From Hyphomicrobiales bacterium (GTDB taxonomy: Bacteria; Pseudomonadota; Alphaproteobacteria; Rhizobiales; Rhizobiaceae), in assembly GCA_002709005.1 (NCBI GenBank), contig PAPH01000034.1:1-64000 (forward strand): a stretch of DNA of 64,000 nucleotides, read 5' to 3'. Made by a program: the position numbers and the translations under genes. Each line of letters starts with the position of its first letter. Within the stretch, counting starts at the first letter, position 1. The notes below the pieces were generated by a model. It had not been told where the DNA came from and did no database searches. It saw only the letters and a list, made by a program, of their open reading frames with translations. Positions 38,629 to 47,890 of the stretch are shown piece after piece.

Positions 38629-40431
38629 ATGGTACAGCGTGATCCGCCAGAAATGAATTCCGAAACACTCGAGAAAACCGGGATCGATGCTCCCGCCAAG
38701 CTCAGGCACGGTGTGCGGCAGCTTCTCGAGTTCATTTATCCGGAAAAAGCATCCGACGACCTCGTTCAGACCGTGATCGACGCCTTCTACGGCGAGGCCA
38801 GCCCGCGTCGTCGCGCCCGGGTGCCGGGAAACAGCTTCTGGAGCGAGCGCGACAACTACGTCATCACCTACGGCAACACGATCTATGACGGCGAACACAA
38901 TCCGCTCGACGTGCTGCGCCATTTCGCCGAGACCCATCTCGCGCCGTTGTTCAAGGGCATCCACATCCTGCCCTACTTCCCCTTCACCTCCGACGACGGT
39001 TTTGCCGTCACCGACTACCGGGAGGTCAACAGCCGTCTCGGGTCCTGGGAGGATATTGGCCGCATCGCTTCCAAATTCCGGCTGATGAGCGATCTGGTGC
39101 TCAACCACTGTTCCAGCCAATCGAAGATGTTCACCGATTATCTTCAGGGCCATCCCCCCTATGACAAGTTCTTCTTCGAGGCCGATCCGTCGGCGGACGT
39201 GTCGATGGTCACCCGGCCGCGCACGCATCCGCTCCTGAGGGAAGTAGAGACCGCGAACGGCACCAGATATGTCTGGTGCACCTTCAGCCACGACCAGGTC
39301 GATTTCGACTTCTCCAATCCGGATGTGCTCGTCGAGTTCATGGATATCCTCGCCTACCATATCGAACGTGGTGTCCGCACGATCCGCATGGACGCGGTGG
39401 CTTTCATCTGGAAGGAACTGGGAACCAGCTGCATCCACCTGCCGCAGACCCACGCCATTATCCGGCTGGTGCGCCTTCTGGCCGATTTCCATCCGGAACT
39501 GATTATCCTGATCACTGAAACCAATGTTCCGAACCTGGAAAACCTCTCCTATTTCGGAAACCGCAACGAAGCCCATGCGATCTACAATTTTTCGCTGCCG
39601 CCGCTTCTTCTTCACGCTCTCCTCAACGGAACGTCGCGCTATCTCAATGCCTGGCAGATGCGGATGCCGCCGGCCCAGCTCGGCTGCGCCTATTTCAATT
39701 TCTCTGCGTCCCATGACGGTATCGGTGTCCGCCCCGCCGAAGGCCTGATCCCGGATGAGGAGATCGGCGGGATGATCGAGGCAATCGAGAGTTTCGGGGG
39801 GCTCGTCTCCTATCGGGCGATGCCGAACGGTGGCAAGAAGCCCTACGAGATCAACGTCTCGCTCTACGACGCCTTCGCCGGCACGACAAACGGCCCGGAC
39901 GAATTCCAGTTCGAGCGCTTCATCCTCAGCCAGGCGATCGTCATGTCGCTCGAGGGCATTCCGGCCTTCTACATCCATTCGCTGGTCGCTAGCCGCAACG
40001 ATCTCGAGGGCGTCCAGCGACTCGGCTACAATCGCGCGATCAATCGCCGCGCCATCGAGTCCGGCAAGCTGTTGGACGATCTCGCCGACGAGACCAGCCT
40101 GCCGGCCCGCACCTTCAACACCATCAAGTCGATGCTGGCCGTCCGCTCGCGCCAGCCTGCCTTTCATCCCAATGCCACGCAGTTCACGCTGCAACTGGGT
40201 GATCAGTTCTTCGGTTTCTGGCGCCAGAGCCTCGACCGCTCGCAGAGCATCTTCGCTATCTTCAATCTCACGCCCGAGGAAACGACCATTCCGGTCATGT
40301 CCCTGAACCTGATCGGCGGGGATCATTGGGAAGACATCCTGACCGGGGAGATCATACGGACAAACTCTCCGGACATTGTGTTCGCTCCCTATCAGACGCG
40401 CTGGATCACCAATAACCGCAAGCCGTCATGA
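38629..40431 (+). CDS. GH13_18 phosphorylase, probably glucosylglycerate phosphorylase
   Basis: The 600-residue alpha-amylase-family enzyme is of the sucrose phosphorylase subfamily. The catalytic nucleophile lies in IRMDAVAF, the acid/base Glu in ILITETNVP and the third Asp in SASHDGIGVRP. Sucrose phosphorylases are about 490-500 residues. This longer form, beside a glucosyl-phosphoglycerate synthase and phosphatase, fits glucosylglycerate phosphorylase, which would release glucose-1-phosphate and glycerate. The start is uncertain: ATGs at 38629 and 38653 are both possible, and neither has a strong ribosome site. It overlaps the phosphatase gene by 4 bases. Confidence 0.88.
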   Translation: MVQRDPPEMNSETLEKTGIDAPAKLRHGVRQLLEFIYPEKASDDLVQTVIDAFYGEASPRRRARVPGNSFWSERDNYVITYGNTIYDGEHNPLDVLRHFAETHLAPLFKGIHILPYFPFTSDDGFAVTDYREVNSRLGSWEDIGRIASKFRLMSDLVLNHCSSQSKMFTDYLQGHPPYDKFFFEADPSADVSMVTRPRTHPLLREVETANGTRYVWCTFSHDQVDFDFSNPDVLVEFMDILAYHIERGVRTIRMDAVAFIWKELGTSCIHLPQTHAIIRLVRLLADFHPELIILITETNVPNLENLSYFGNRNEAHAIYNFSLPPLLLHALLNGTSRYLNAWQMRMPPAQLGCAYFNFSASHDGIGVRPAEGLIPDEEIGGMIEAIESFGGLVSYRAMPNGGKKPYEINVSLYDAFAGTTNGPDEFQFERFILSQAIVMSLEGIPAFYIHSLVASRNDLEGVQRLGYNRAINRRAIESGKLLDDLADETSLPARTFNTIKSMLAVRSRQPAFHPNATQFTLQLGDQFFGFWRQSLDRSQSIFAIFNLTPEETTIPVMSLNLIGGDHWEDILTGEIIRTNSPDIVFAPYQTRWITNNRKPS

Positions 40432-41213
40432 CCCGCCGCATGATCGTGTTTTCCGATCTGGACGGCACCCTTCTCGACCATGAAACCTATTCCTTCGAGC
40501 CGGCGCGTCCCGCACTCGATCGTCTGAAGCGGGAAGGGCATGTTCTGGTGCTCGCCTCCTCCAAGACCGCTGCGGAGATCGCACCTCTGCGCGACGCGAT
40601 GGGCTTTTCCCATTGTCCGGCGATCGTCGAGAACGGTGCCGGCATTCTGGCTGCCGGCGAGGGCGTCAAGGGGGACGGACCGACCCGGCACGACGAGATC
40701 CTTCAGGCGCTGAGCACGCTGCCGGACGCGCTGCGCAAGAACTTCGCAGGATTTTCCGATTGGGATGTGGAGGAGATCGCCGCGCGCACCGGCCTGCCGC
40801 CTGAGCAGGCGGAAAAGGCGGCACGGCGCTGTTTCTCAGAGCCCGGCATCTGGTCCGGCTCGGACGATGAACTCGAAACCTTCGTCACGCGGCTTTCGCA
40901 ATCCGGCATTACCGGTGTGAGGGGCGGGCGGTTTTTCACGCTGTCCCACGGCAGCACCAAGGCCACACAGATGGACGCCATCGTTTCCATGTTCGGCGAA
41001 GACAACGTGCCGGACTTCACGGTCGCGCTCGGCGATGCGCCCAACGATATCCCGATGCTGGACAAAGCCGACCTCGGGATCATAATCGCCAACCCGGCCC
41101 ACGGGGGAATCGCATCCATGGCCGGCGAGGCGACCGGCGATATTGTCCGGTCCGCCAAACCCGGACCGGAAGGCTGGAACAATGAAATGCTGCGCGTGCT
41201 CGATTCGCGCTGA
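40428..41213 (+). CDS. HAD-IIB phosphatase, mannosyl/glucosyl-3-phosphoglycerate phosphatase type
   Basis: The 261-residue HAD protein has the nucleophile motif VFSDLDGTLLDHE, the motif II-like VLASSKTAAEI and the metal motif VALGDAPNDIPML. The cap and the ending (GPEGWNNEMLRVL) resemble mannosyl-3-phosphoglycerate phosphatase. Next to gpgS it should remove phosphate from glucosyl-3-phosphoglycerate to give glucosylglycerate. This HAD type differs from the histidine-phosphatase GpgP of mycobacteria. It is translationally coupled to the phosphorylase gene by a 4-base overlap. Confidence 0.88.
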   Translation: MTRRMIVFSDLDGTLLDHETYSFEPARPALDRLKREGHVLVLASSKTAAEIAPLRDAMGFSHCPAIVENGAGILAAGEGVKGDGPTRHDEILQALSTLPDALRKNFAGFSDWDVEEIAARTGLPPEQAEKAARRCFSEPGIWSGSDDELETFVTRLSQSGITGVRGGRFFTLSHGSTKATQMDAIVSMFGEDNVPDFTVALGDAPNDIPMLDKADLGIIIANPAHGGIASMAGEATGDIVRSAKPGPEGWNNEMLRVLDSR

Positions 41214-41228
41214 TTGAGTGGAGAATGC

Positions 41229-42440
41229 ATGGGCGACTTTCAGCAACCCGGTCACGTGGCGACGCTGCACAATTTCGGCAACTGGTCGTCATCGGACCTG
41301 GAACGTCACGTCGAGGCTTTCGCGGCGACGCGCAAGATCACGCTCATTCTCCCGTCGCTGTTCTCCGAACTCGAGGCGCCGGCGCTCGACAATATCGTCA
41401 ACACGCTTTCGGAGGTGAAATACCTCAATCACATCGTGATCGGCCTCGATCGCGCCAATGCGGACGAATTTGCCTTCGCCAAGGAATATTTCTCCCGGCT
41501 GCCGCAAAAGCACTCCATCCTCTGGAACGACGGTCCGCGCCTGACCGAGATCCATGACCGGCTCACCGAGAAGGAACTCGCGCCCCAGGAACTGGGGAAG
41601 GGCAGGAATGTCTGGTACTGCATGGGTTACACGCTCGCCTGTCGCGACAGCGAGATCGTCGCGCTCCACGATTGCGACATCGTCACCTATTCGAAGGACC
41701 TCCTGACCCGGCTCGTCTATCCGCTCGCCAATCCCTCGTTCCCCTACTATTTCGCCAAGGGCTACTATCCCCGCATTGCCGATGGAAAGCTCAACGGCCG
41801 TGTCACCCGTCTGCTCGTCACCCCGCTTCTGATGGCGATCGAGCGGACCTGCGGACGCAGCGATTACGTCGATTATCTCCAGGCCTTCCGCTATCCGCTG
41901 GCTGGCGAATTCGCGATGCGGACATCGGTCATTTCATCGATCCGCATTCCCTCCGACTGGGGTCTCGAGATCGGCGTATTGTCGGAAGTCTCGCGCAACC
42001 TGTCGCGGCACGCCATTTGCCAGGTCGATATCGCGGACGCCTACGACCACAAGCATCAGCCGCTGTCGCAGGAGGATGCGACCCGGGGCCTTTCCCGGAT
42101 GTCGATGGACATCTCGAAATCGCTGTTCAGGAAGCTCGCCACCGAGGGCGTGGTGTTTTCGGGTGGGACGTTCCGCACCATCAAGGCCGTCTATTATCGC
42201 ATCGCACTCGACATGATCGAGATGTACTACAACGATGCCATGATGAACGGGCTGCGGGTCGACCGTCACACGGAGGAGCAGGCGGTGGAACTGTTTGCCG
42301 CCAATATCATGGAGGCCGGGAAGACCTTCATCGAGAATCCGATGGAGACGCCGTTCATTCCGAACTGGAGCCGCGTGCGCGCCGCCGATCCCGACATCAT
42401 GCGCGCCTTGCGAAGCGCGGTTGAAGAAGACAACGCCTGA
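41229..42440 (+). CDS. gpgS: Glucosyl-3-phosphoglycerate synthase
   Basis: The 403-residue GT81-type glycosyltransferase joins glucose from an NDP-sugar to 3-phosphoglycerate. Marks are ATRKITLILPSLFSELE, GLDRANADEF, GKGRNVWYCMGYTLACRDSEIVALHDCDI with the metal-binding DCD, and the acceptor-region DWGLEIGVLSEV. I choose the ATG at 41229, with GTGGAG upstream, over a TTG at 41214. It lies 15 bases after the phosphatase gene and completes the glucosylglycerate operon, a compatible-solute pathway used under salt or nitrogen stress. Confidence 0.93.
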   Translation: MGDFQQPGHVATLHNFGNWSSSDLERHVEAFAATRKITLILPSLFSELEAPALDNIVNTLSEVKYLNHIVIGLDRANADEFAFAKEYFSRLPQKHSILWNDGPRLTEIHDRLTEKELAPQELGKGRNVWYCMGYTLACRDSEIVALHDCDIVTYSKDLLTRLVYPLANPSFPYYFAKGYYPRIADGKLNGRVTRLLVTPLLMAIERTCGRSDYVDYLQAFRYPLAGEFAMRTSVISSIRIPSDWGLEIGVLSEVSRNLSRHAICQVDIADAYDHKHQPLSQEDATRGLSRMSMDISKSLFRKLATEGVVFSGGTFRTIKAVYYRIALDMIEMYYNDAMMNGLRVDRHTEEQAVELFAANIMEAGKTFIENPMETPFIPNWSRVRAADPDIMRALRSAVEEDNA

Positions 42441-42475
42441 GGCGGAACCGTCCGCTTCAAAACGCCGAACAAAAA

Positions 42476-42498
42476 ATGCCAGGCGCAAGGCCTGGCAT
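42476..42498. terminator. Bidirectional terminator after gpgS
   Basis: Nine-base perfect arms (ATGCCAGGC / GCCTGGCAT) enclose a 5-base loop. On the minus strand a run of six T residues follows (42475-42470), making it the terminator of the small secreted-protein gene. On the plus strand it can end the gpgS transcript. Confidence 0.85.
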
Positions 42499-42534
42499 CT
42501 TTCCAGCCTTTCAAGGCTGTCGGTCTAGAGGCTG

Positions 42535-42849
42535 TTATTCAGCAGCCATCTTGCAACGTGCGCTCACGTTGTCGGAGAAGAGAGCTTCGTCCTTTTCCCA
42601 TTCCGAGCAGGCGGCCTTGAAGGCGTCCTGGTCTTCCGGGGTGGCTTCAGCCCACATGGCGGCGAAATCGTCCTCGCTGCGCACAGCACCGGCGTCGGCA
42701 TCGTACATCAGCTTGTAGACGCCCGGCTGCACTTCCTCGGCGTTCTGCTGCCAGTAGGTCGTGGTGTCGAGAGCCGACGAAGCGGCAAAAGCGGGGACGG
42801 CTGCGAGAGCGAAAGCCGAAGCGGCGGCAATCTGAATGAGCTTTTTCAT
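42535..42849 (-). CDS. Small secreted protein of unknown function
   Basis: The 104-residue protein has a clear signal peptide (MKKLIQIAAASAFALAAVPAFA, cut before ASSAL). The mature part is acidic (about 80 residues) with two cysteines (KAACSEW and ARCKMAAE) that could pair in the periplasm. AAGGA lies 7 bases before the ATG at 42849. The frame opens earlier to 42924, but the added residues precede the signal and are not needed. I recognise no domain. It is a single gene with its own terminator. Confidence 0.75.
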   Translation of the reverse strand: MKKLIQIAAASAFALAAVPAFAASSALDTTTYWQQNAEEVQPGVYKLMYDADAGAVRSEDDFAAMWAEATPEDQDAFKAACSEWEKDEALFSDNVSARCKMAAE

Positions 42850-43639
42850 GTCTGATCCTTCGTATGTCTGTTCTGATCTGTTTTTTGTACGTCCGGGTTG
42901 TCCCGGTTTCGTTTTTGTTGTCACACCACGATAACCGCCTGCCTGCGGTAAAGTTCCAAAAATTTTTGATGGATCGAACGCGTTAACTGCTCTTGAGAAA
43001 GACTGTCGCTGTGCCGCTTGCTTGATCGCATGGGCCGCGTTTGGCGAAGTTTTCTGCCCAAGAAATAGGCTTTCGGTTCAGCCGGACTTGGTATGTACCG
43101 CTCCGGGAGCGTGTGAAACCGACAGGAAGACACGATTTTGTACGAGAATACTGGCTTGCGCTCCCGAAAACCCTCAACTGGCATGGGTTGTGCTTGGTAA
43201 TCATCAGGTCCAGAGGGGGACCATGCCGCGCCTGCAAAAAGGCGCGAAGACGGTTGCCGGGCGGTCAGTCCCGACCGAGCGGACGTAGCCCGGCAACCGA
43301 TCTCCCGATCGAGCGTCATTCTTGAAGATGAGAACGCGCGTTGATTGAAGGGTTGTGTCTTGGGTCGGCCTGCGGTTGAATTGCTGCCGCGCGATTATGC
43401 TGCATGCCATCTTTTTCAGCACCGCATGCAAATTATTTCCCATTATTTTTCAGTCTGTTGGAACTTGGGTTCCCTGTGTCGTGAGATATGGGGAGGACCT
43501 GTGAACTCATTTTAAACGGCTTGCCGAGCATTTTATGGTTGCAAGGGAGGGCTGTATCTTCCGGGGCGCGAACTCGTTTCCGCCGACCTGCAATGACTGC
43601 GAGGTGCTCACCACACCGATAGTTTGAACGGGTAATACC
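42850..43639. other. 790-base intergenic region with a long inverted repeat
   Basis: No frame here looks like a protein. The short frames on both strands are Arg/Ser/Pro-rich and overlap one another. The notable element is a perfect 12-base inverted repeat, CGGTTGCCGGGC at 43251-43262 and GCCCGGCAACCG at 43288-43299. It encloses 25 bases that can form an inner hairpin (GGTC...GACC). The rest must hold the promoters of the secreted-protein gene and of the second chemoreceptor. A small RNA is possible. Confidence 0.45.
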
Positions 43640-45637
43640 ATGCAGCTTTCGACCGATCAGGCGTCCAAATCCCATGCGACTGCCGCGACCAAGAAATTCA
43701 GCCTCAAAAATCTGAGCATCACGAAGAAGGTGGCATTTGCCATTATCGCGATCAATTTCGCCGGACTGGTGGCGATGGGCGCGATCATTTCCGAGCTTTC
43801 CTCCTCCCACCAGATCTCCGACGCCACCAAGCGATGGGTCCGCGACACCGCCAACATGGCGCTTCAGGTCGCCGGCGGGGTCAAGTGGGGCAAGGTCGAG
43901 GCGATCGAGTCGGGCTACCAGTTTTTCATCGATGACGCAGATTCCGGTCTCGAAGGGTTCGTCGCCTACAACGCCGCCGGCGAGAAGATCAACGAATGGG
44001 TGCGCCCGGACGCCGACAGCGTCCAGTCGGAAGCAGCGCTTGTGTCGCCTCAGGAGCTGGCAGGCGCGGCAACGCTGACGACAGAATATGCGGACGGATC
44101 GGGTTACGTCGTCACAGCGGCGCTTCCTGCAGACAAATCCGGCGAGCCGATCGGCCAGATCTCCACCTTCTGGTCGACCGAGGCGATGATTGACACCGCA
44201 AATCTCTTCGCCTGGCAGATCTTCGCGTTCCAGCTCGGTGTTCTGATCATCTCGGTCGGGATGCTTCTCTATATCCTGCGCAAGCAGGTCGGTCTTCCGC
44301 TCGGACGCATCAATGGCCGAATTGAAAAGCTGCAGTCCGGAGACTACCGGAGTGAGGTCCCGCACGCCGACAAGGGCGATGAGGTCGGTGTCATCGCGCG
44401 CGCCCTGACCGGCTTCTGCGAAGCCGCGCAGGCCAAGGAACGCGCCGACGAGCAGCTCGACAACGAGCGCAGGCAGATGGATGCCGAGCGGCAGAGCAGC
44501 GCGGAGACCGCCGAGCACACCGTGCGCATGCAGCAGGCCACAGTGCAGGAAATCGGCGCCGCTCTTGTGCGCCTCGCGGCAGGGGACCTCACCGTCCGGC
44601 TCTCGGGGCTCGACGGCGAGTTCCGCAAGATCGGCGAGGACTTCAATGCCGCCGTCTCCTCATTGTCGGCAACCATCGAAACCATCGATGCGGCACAGGG
44701 TTCGGTCGCGCGTGCCTCCTCCGATCTCGAGAACGGCACCGACGAACTGTCCCGCCGTACCGAGCGGCAGGCCGCCTCGCTCGAGCAAACAGCCGCCGCG
44801 CTCGACGAGATCACGGCCACGGTGCAGAACGCCAGCAAAATGGCGCTCGAAGCCGGAAAGCTGGTGGCCGATGCCCGCAAGGGCGCCGATCATTCGGGCG
44901 AAGTCGTCACCCGCGCCATCGACGCCATGAGCCTTATCGAGCAGTCGTCCGGCAAGATCGCCGAGATCCTCAAGGTGATCGACGAGATCGCGTTCCAGAC
45001 CAACCTTCTGGCGCTCAACGCCGGGGTTGAAGCTGCGCGTGCCGGGGAGGCGGGCAAGGGCTTCGCGGTCGTCGCTCAGGAGGTTCGCGATCTGGCGGGC
45101 CGATCGGCCGAGGCGGCGAAGGAAATCAAGAGCCTCATCGAGGCCTCCGTCGTGCAGGTTCAGAGCGGCGTTTCCCTGGTGAACGAAACGGGTGCGGCCA
45201 TCAGCGACATCGAAGCCAAGGTCGGCGAGGTAGCCCGCACGGTGGAATCCATTGCAACCACTGCGCAGGAGCAGGCTTCCGGCGTTTCCGAGATCAATGC
45301 TGCGATCAACGAAATGGATCAGATGACGCAGCGCAACGCGGCAATGGTGCAGGAAAGTCATTCCGCCTCGCGCGATCTCGGCGAGGAGTGCACGCGGCTT
45401 GCCGACGTGGTCGCCAAATTCACCACCTCGAAAAGCAGTGCGGCGCCAGCCGTCGCCCGTACGGTTCAGCGCAAGCCCGATATTGCCGCGCCGGCGGCAT
45501 CTCCCAAGCCAGTCGTTCGTCCGGCCTCCGAAAAGCGGTCCGCCCCTGCGGCAGCGCCCATGCCAAGCCGCGCCACAGTCGTCGCTGAGGGGAACGCGCT
45601 GCGTCAGACCGTCGCCGACGACTGGGAAGAGTTCTGA
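43640..45637 (+). CDS. Methyl-accepting chemotaxis protein (2) with a C-terminal pentapeptide
   Basis: The 665-residue receptor has membrane helices at about 31-50 and 192-212, with a periplasmic region that looks like a single PDC/Cache-type fold ([29 protein letters not shown]). A HAMP segment, a coiled coil and the signalling hairpin ([39 protein letters not shown]) follow. A flexible Ala/Pro linker ends in DDWEEF, an xWxxF tether that would recruit CheR and CheB. The next gene, 56 bases on, encodes a secreted PDC-like protein that may work with this receptor. Confidence 0.95.
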   Translation: MQLSTDQASKSHATAATKKFSLKNLSITKKVAFAIIAINFAGLVAMGAIISELSSSHQISDATKRWVRDTANMALQVAGGVKWGKVEAIESGYQFFIDDADSGLEGFVAYNAAGEKINEWVRPDADSVQSEAALVSPQELAGAATLTTEYADGSGYVVTAALPADKSGEPIGQISTFWSTEAMIDTANLFAWQIFAFQLGVLIISVGMLLYILRKQVGLPLGRINGRIEKLQSGDYRSEVPHADKGDEVGVIARALTGFCEAAQAKERADEQLDNERRQMDAERQSSAETAEHTVRMQQATVQEIGAALVRLAAGDLTVRLSGLDGEFRKIGEDFNAAVSSLSATIETIDAAQGSVARASSDLENGTDELSRRTERQAASLEQTAAALDEITATVQNASKMALEAGKLVADARKGADHSGEVVTRAIDAMSLIEQSSGKIAEILKVIDEIAFQTNLLALNAGVEAARAGEAGKGFAVVAQEVRDLAGRSAEAAKEIKSLIEASVVQVQSGVSLVNETGAAISDIEAKVGEVARTVESIATTAQEQASGVSEINAAINEMDQMTQRNAAMVQESHSASRDLGEECTRLADVVAKFTTSKSSAAPAVARTVQRKPDIAAPAASPKPVVRPASEKRSAPAAAPMPSRATVVAEGNALRQTVADDWEEF

Positions 45638-45693
45638 GCCGGCTTTCCGGACCGCAATACCCATGTTTGAGTAACAGAAGAAGAGGAAGTCTC

Positions 45694-46275
45694 ATGTTCA
45701 AATTTGTCTCGAACGCACTCATCGCCGCTTCCGTGCTGGCCATCGCGGGCCCTGCATTTGCGGAGGCTGTCCATGAAGCGCCGGTGAAGGCCTATGTTTC
45801 CGAGAACGTGATGGGCTGGGTGAACGATCCCGTCATCATCGAAGCTATCCGCAAGGCCAATGAGGAGCATGCTTCGCTCGCCCAGGCCGATATCGACGCG
45901 CTTGACCAGGACTGGCGCGCGCAGGCGACCGCCGCGGACAAGCCCCTCATCGACGAAATCCTCGGCCGCGAGATCTCCAAGTTCCTCGCTGCCAAGAAGG
46001 AAGAATCCGCCGGGATGATCACCGAGGTCTTCGTGATGGACAACAAGGGGCTAAATGTCGGCGAAAGCGATATCACCTCCGACTACTGGCAGGGTGACGA
46101 AGCCAAGTGGCAGAAGACCTTTCTCGTCGGACCGGATGCCGTGTTCGTCGATGAAGTGGAACAGGACGAATCCACCCAGGCGCTTCAATCCCAGGCCAGC
46201 CTGACGATCGCCGACCCGGACAGCGGTGAACCGATCGGCGCGATCACCATCGGCATCAATCTCGACCAGCTCTGA
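45694..46275 (+). CDS. Secreted PDC/Cache-like sensor-domain protein
   Basis: The 193-residue protein has a signal peptide (MFKFVSNALIAASVLAIAGPAFA), then one extracytoplasmic sensor domain: DPVIIEAIRKANEEHASLAQADIDALDQDW, then ITEVFVMDNKGLNVGESDITSDYWQGDEAKWQKTF, and GEPIGAITIGINLDQL. That is the layout of the ligand domain of chemoreceptors, but there is no membrane anchor after it and no signalling domain. AGAGGA precedes the ATG at 45694. Co-transcription with the upstream receptor suggests a periplasmic ligand carrier or modulator for it. Confidence 0.75.
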   Translation: MFKFVSNALIAASVLAIAGPAFAEAVHEAPVKAYVSENVMGWVNDPVIIEAIRKANEEHASLAQADIDALDQDWRAQATAADKPLIDEILGREISKFLAAKKEESAGMITEVFVMDNKGLNVGESDITSDYWQGDEAKWQKTFLVGPDAVFVDEVEQDESTQALQSQASLTIADPDSGEPIGAITIGINLDQL

Positions 46276-46359
46276 CAGAAAGCATCCCGGAATTTCAGTT
46301 CCGCGTTGCCGGGGCGACTTCCCAACAGCCGAGGCCGGCCACGACGGCCATCTCGCTCC

Positions 46360-46390
46360 GAACCCCGCTCTTTGGCGGGGTTCTTTTTTT
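46360..46390 (+). terminator. Terminator of the chemoreceptor/sensor operon
   Basis: Nine-base perfect arms (GAACCCCGC / GCGGGGTTC) with a 6-base loop are followed by seven T residues (46384-46390). Confidence 0.92.
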
Positions 46391-46715
46391 GCCTCTTTCC
46401 CGGCGAACGCCGATCGGGACTTTTCGCGTGATGGGGCGGTCGCTGGCTGCCGCGCGAGCGGATGGACGATGACATTAAAACAGCGCGCGCACGCGCGCGA
46501 GGGATTCGCATCCGGGTGCCCTAGCGCCGGAAGCCGCTGTCATTCAGGCGTTGCTGAAAAATCTTGGTGGTTGTCAGAAACTATCTCGGAACGAATGCCA
46601 GAGCTTCACGTTCTTCCACTGCAAGACGAAAAAATGGCCGACCCGCACACTTGGTCTGGAAAACGAAATGGCGGGCCGACCAGCACATCGATCAGACATA
46701 CAAGGAGAGGCTATC
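46391..46715 (+). promoter_or_regulatory. Intergenic region with an EcfG-type promoter for the PRC-barrel gene
   Basis: A perfect EcfG promoter lies at 46588-46612: GGAAC, 16 bases, CGTT. Transcription would begin near 46619 and leave a leader of about 97 bases before the PRC-barrel ATG, with AAGGAGAGG right before it. Upstream, an alternating CG/CA tract (about 46482-46500) is the only other notable feature. I see no gene in the region. Confidence 0.8.
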
Positions 46716-47837
46716 ATGATCCGCACTCTGTTGACTACCACCGCGATGGTCGCAATTCTGCAGACCGGCGCGTTCGCTCAGTCCGATGACACGACGGCTC
46801 CGGCCGCCGACCCCGCAATGCAGACCGAAGGCACAGCAGCCACCGGCGCACAGGCCGATGCGAATGCTGGTGCAGAAGTCGAAGCCACCGAAGAAACCGC
46901 TGAAGCGCTTCCGAGCGAAAGCATCTATGACACTGCCGAAGCCGGCGATGTTCTCGCAAATCGCCTGATCGGCACCTCGGTGTACAACGGCACCGGCGAA
47001 GATGCCGAAGCCATTGGCGACATCAACGACATCATTCTTTCGAAGGACGGTCAGGCTGAAGCGGTCGTGATCGGTGTCGGCGGCTTCCTGGGCATCGGCG
47101 AGAAGAACGTCGCCGTTCAGTACGACAAGGTCGAAGTGACCGGCGAGAAGGGTGAAGAGCGTTTCGTTCTCGATGCTTCCAAGGAATCGCTCGAAAACGC
47201 TCCTGCCTTCGATATCGCAGCGATGACCACCCCGGAAAATACCGGCACGGACACTGCGATGACTGCTCCGGCTGACGGCACGGGCATGGCAACCGACACG
47301 ACCGGCATGGCTGCTGCGCCGGCCGATCCGAACGCCGCTCCGTCTGAGGAAATGGCTGAGGCTCCGGCGGACAAGACTGCCACCGAAGAGCAGGCCATGA
47401 AAAAGGATGGCGATTCCGATGACATGACCACCGCTGCCATCGACAATGACAGCGCCACCGAAGGTGCCGAAGAAAAGCTCGGCGTCGACCGTGATGCCAT
47501 GGAAACCGTCGATGCCGGCACCGTGACCGCCGACGAACTCGATGGTGCCTGGGTCTATAACTCGGATAACGAGTCGATCGGCGAAATCGGCGACATCATC
47601 CTTGATGCCGACGGCAAGGTCGAAGCCTTCGTCCTCGACGTTGGTGGCTTCCTCGGTATCGGTGAAAAGGAAGTTGCCGTGAGCGCTTCCGACCTGGACT
47701 TCCGCAAGGACGAATCGGGCGACATCGTGGTCTTCACCCCCTTCACCCAGGAGCAGCTGGAACAGCAGGCTGCCTATGATGAGGAAACCTACAAGAACGA
47801 CCGGGAAAACGGTTCGCTCTCGGCTACCAAGTCGTAA
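46716..47837 (+). CDS. Secreted protein with two PRC-barrel domains
   Basis: The 373-residue protein has a signal peptide (MIRTLLTTTAMVAILQTGAFA), an Ala/Glu/Thr-rich acidic stretch, then a PRC-barrel (IGDINDIILSKDGQAEAVVIGVGGFLGIGEKNVAV). A long disordered acidic linker follows, then a second PRC-barrel (IGDIILDADGKVEAFVLDVGGFLGIGEKEVAV). The two barrels are near copies, so an internal duplication is clear. Such proteins are frequent stress-induced envelope proteins in rhizobia, with no settled function. The perfect EcfG promoter makes it a likely general-stress gene. The start at 46716 is set by AAGGAGAGG. Confidence 0.9.
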   Translation: MIRTLLTTTAMVAILQTGAFAQSDDTTAPAADPAMQTEGTAATGAQADANAGAEVEATEETAEALPSESIYDTAEAGDVLANRLIGTSVYNGTGEDAEAIGDINDIILSKDGQAEAVVIGVGGFLGIGEKNVAVQYDKVEVTGEKGEERFVLDASKESLENAPAFDIAAMTTPENTGTDTAMTAPADGTGMATDTTGMAAAPADPNAAPSEEMAEAPADKTATEEQAMKKDGDSDDMTTAAIDNDSATEGAEEKLGVDRDAMETVDAGTVTADELDGAWVYNSDNESIGEIGDIILDADGKVEAFVLDVGGFLGIGEKEVAVSASDLDFRKDESGDIVVFTPFTQEQLEQQAAYDEETYKNDRENGSLSATKS

Positions 47838-47861
47838 CAGACCTCTATCCACAGTCTTTGG

Positions 47862-47890
47862 AAAGCCGGCCTTCGGGCCGGCTTTTTTTT
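47862..47890 (+). terminator. Terminator of the PRC-barrel gene
   Basis: AAAGCCGGCC-TTCG-GGCCGGCTTT forms a tight tetraloop hairpin followed by a long T run that ends exactly where the next promoter's GGAAC begins (47891). Confidence 0.93.

Noticed and set aside
38650-40326. Minus-strand extension of the UPF0178 frame across the sugar phosphorylase gene
   Set aside because: The natural UPF0178 start is at 38514; the rest is antisense to a gene with intact catalytic residues.
42921-43319. Minus-strand frame of 132 codons in the intergenic gap
   Set aside because: Arg/Ser/Pro-rich, no start signal, and overlapped by several equally random frames.
43453-43476. Possible EcfG promoter before the second chemoreceptor
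   Set aside because: GGAAC is followed after 15 bases by CGTG; both spacing and -10 are off.
46482-46500. Alternating CG/CA tract that could adopt Z-DNA
   Set aside because: Short, and expected now and then at this GC content; nothing nearby suggests a function.
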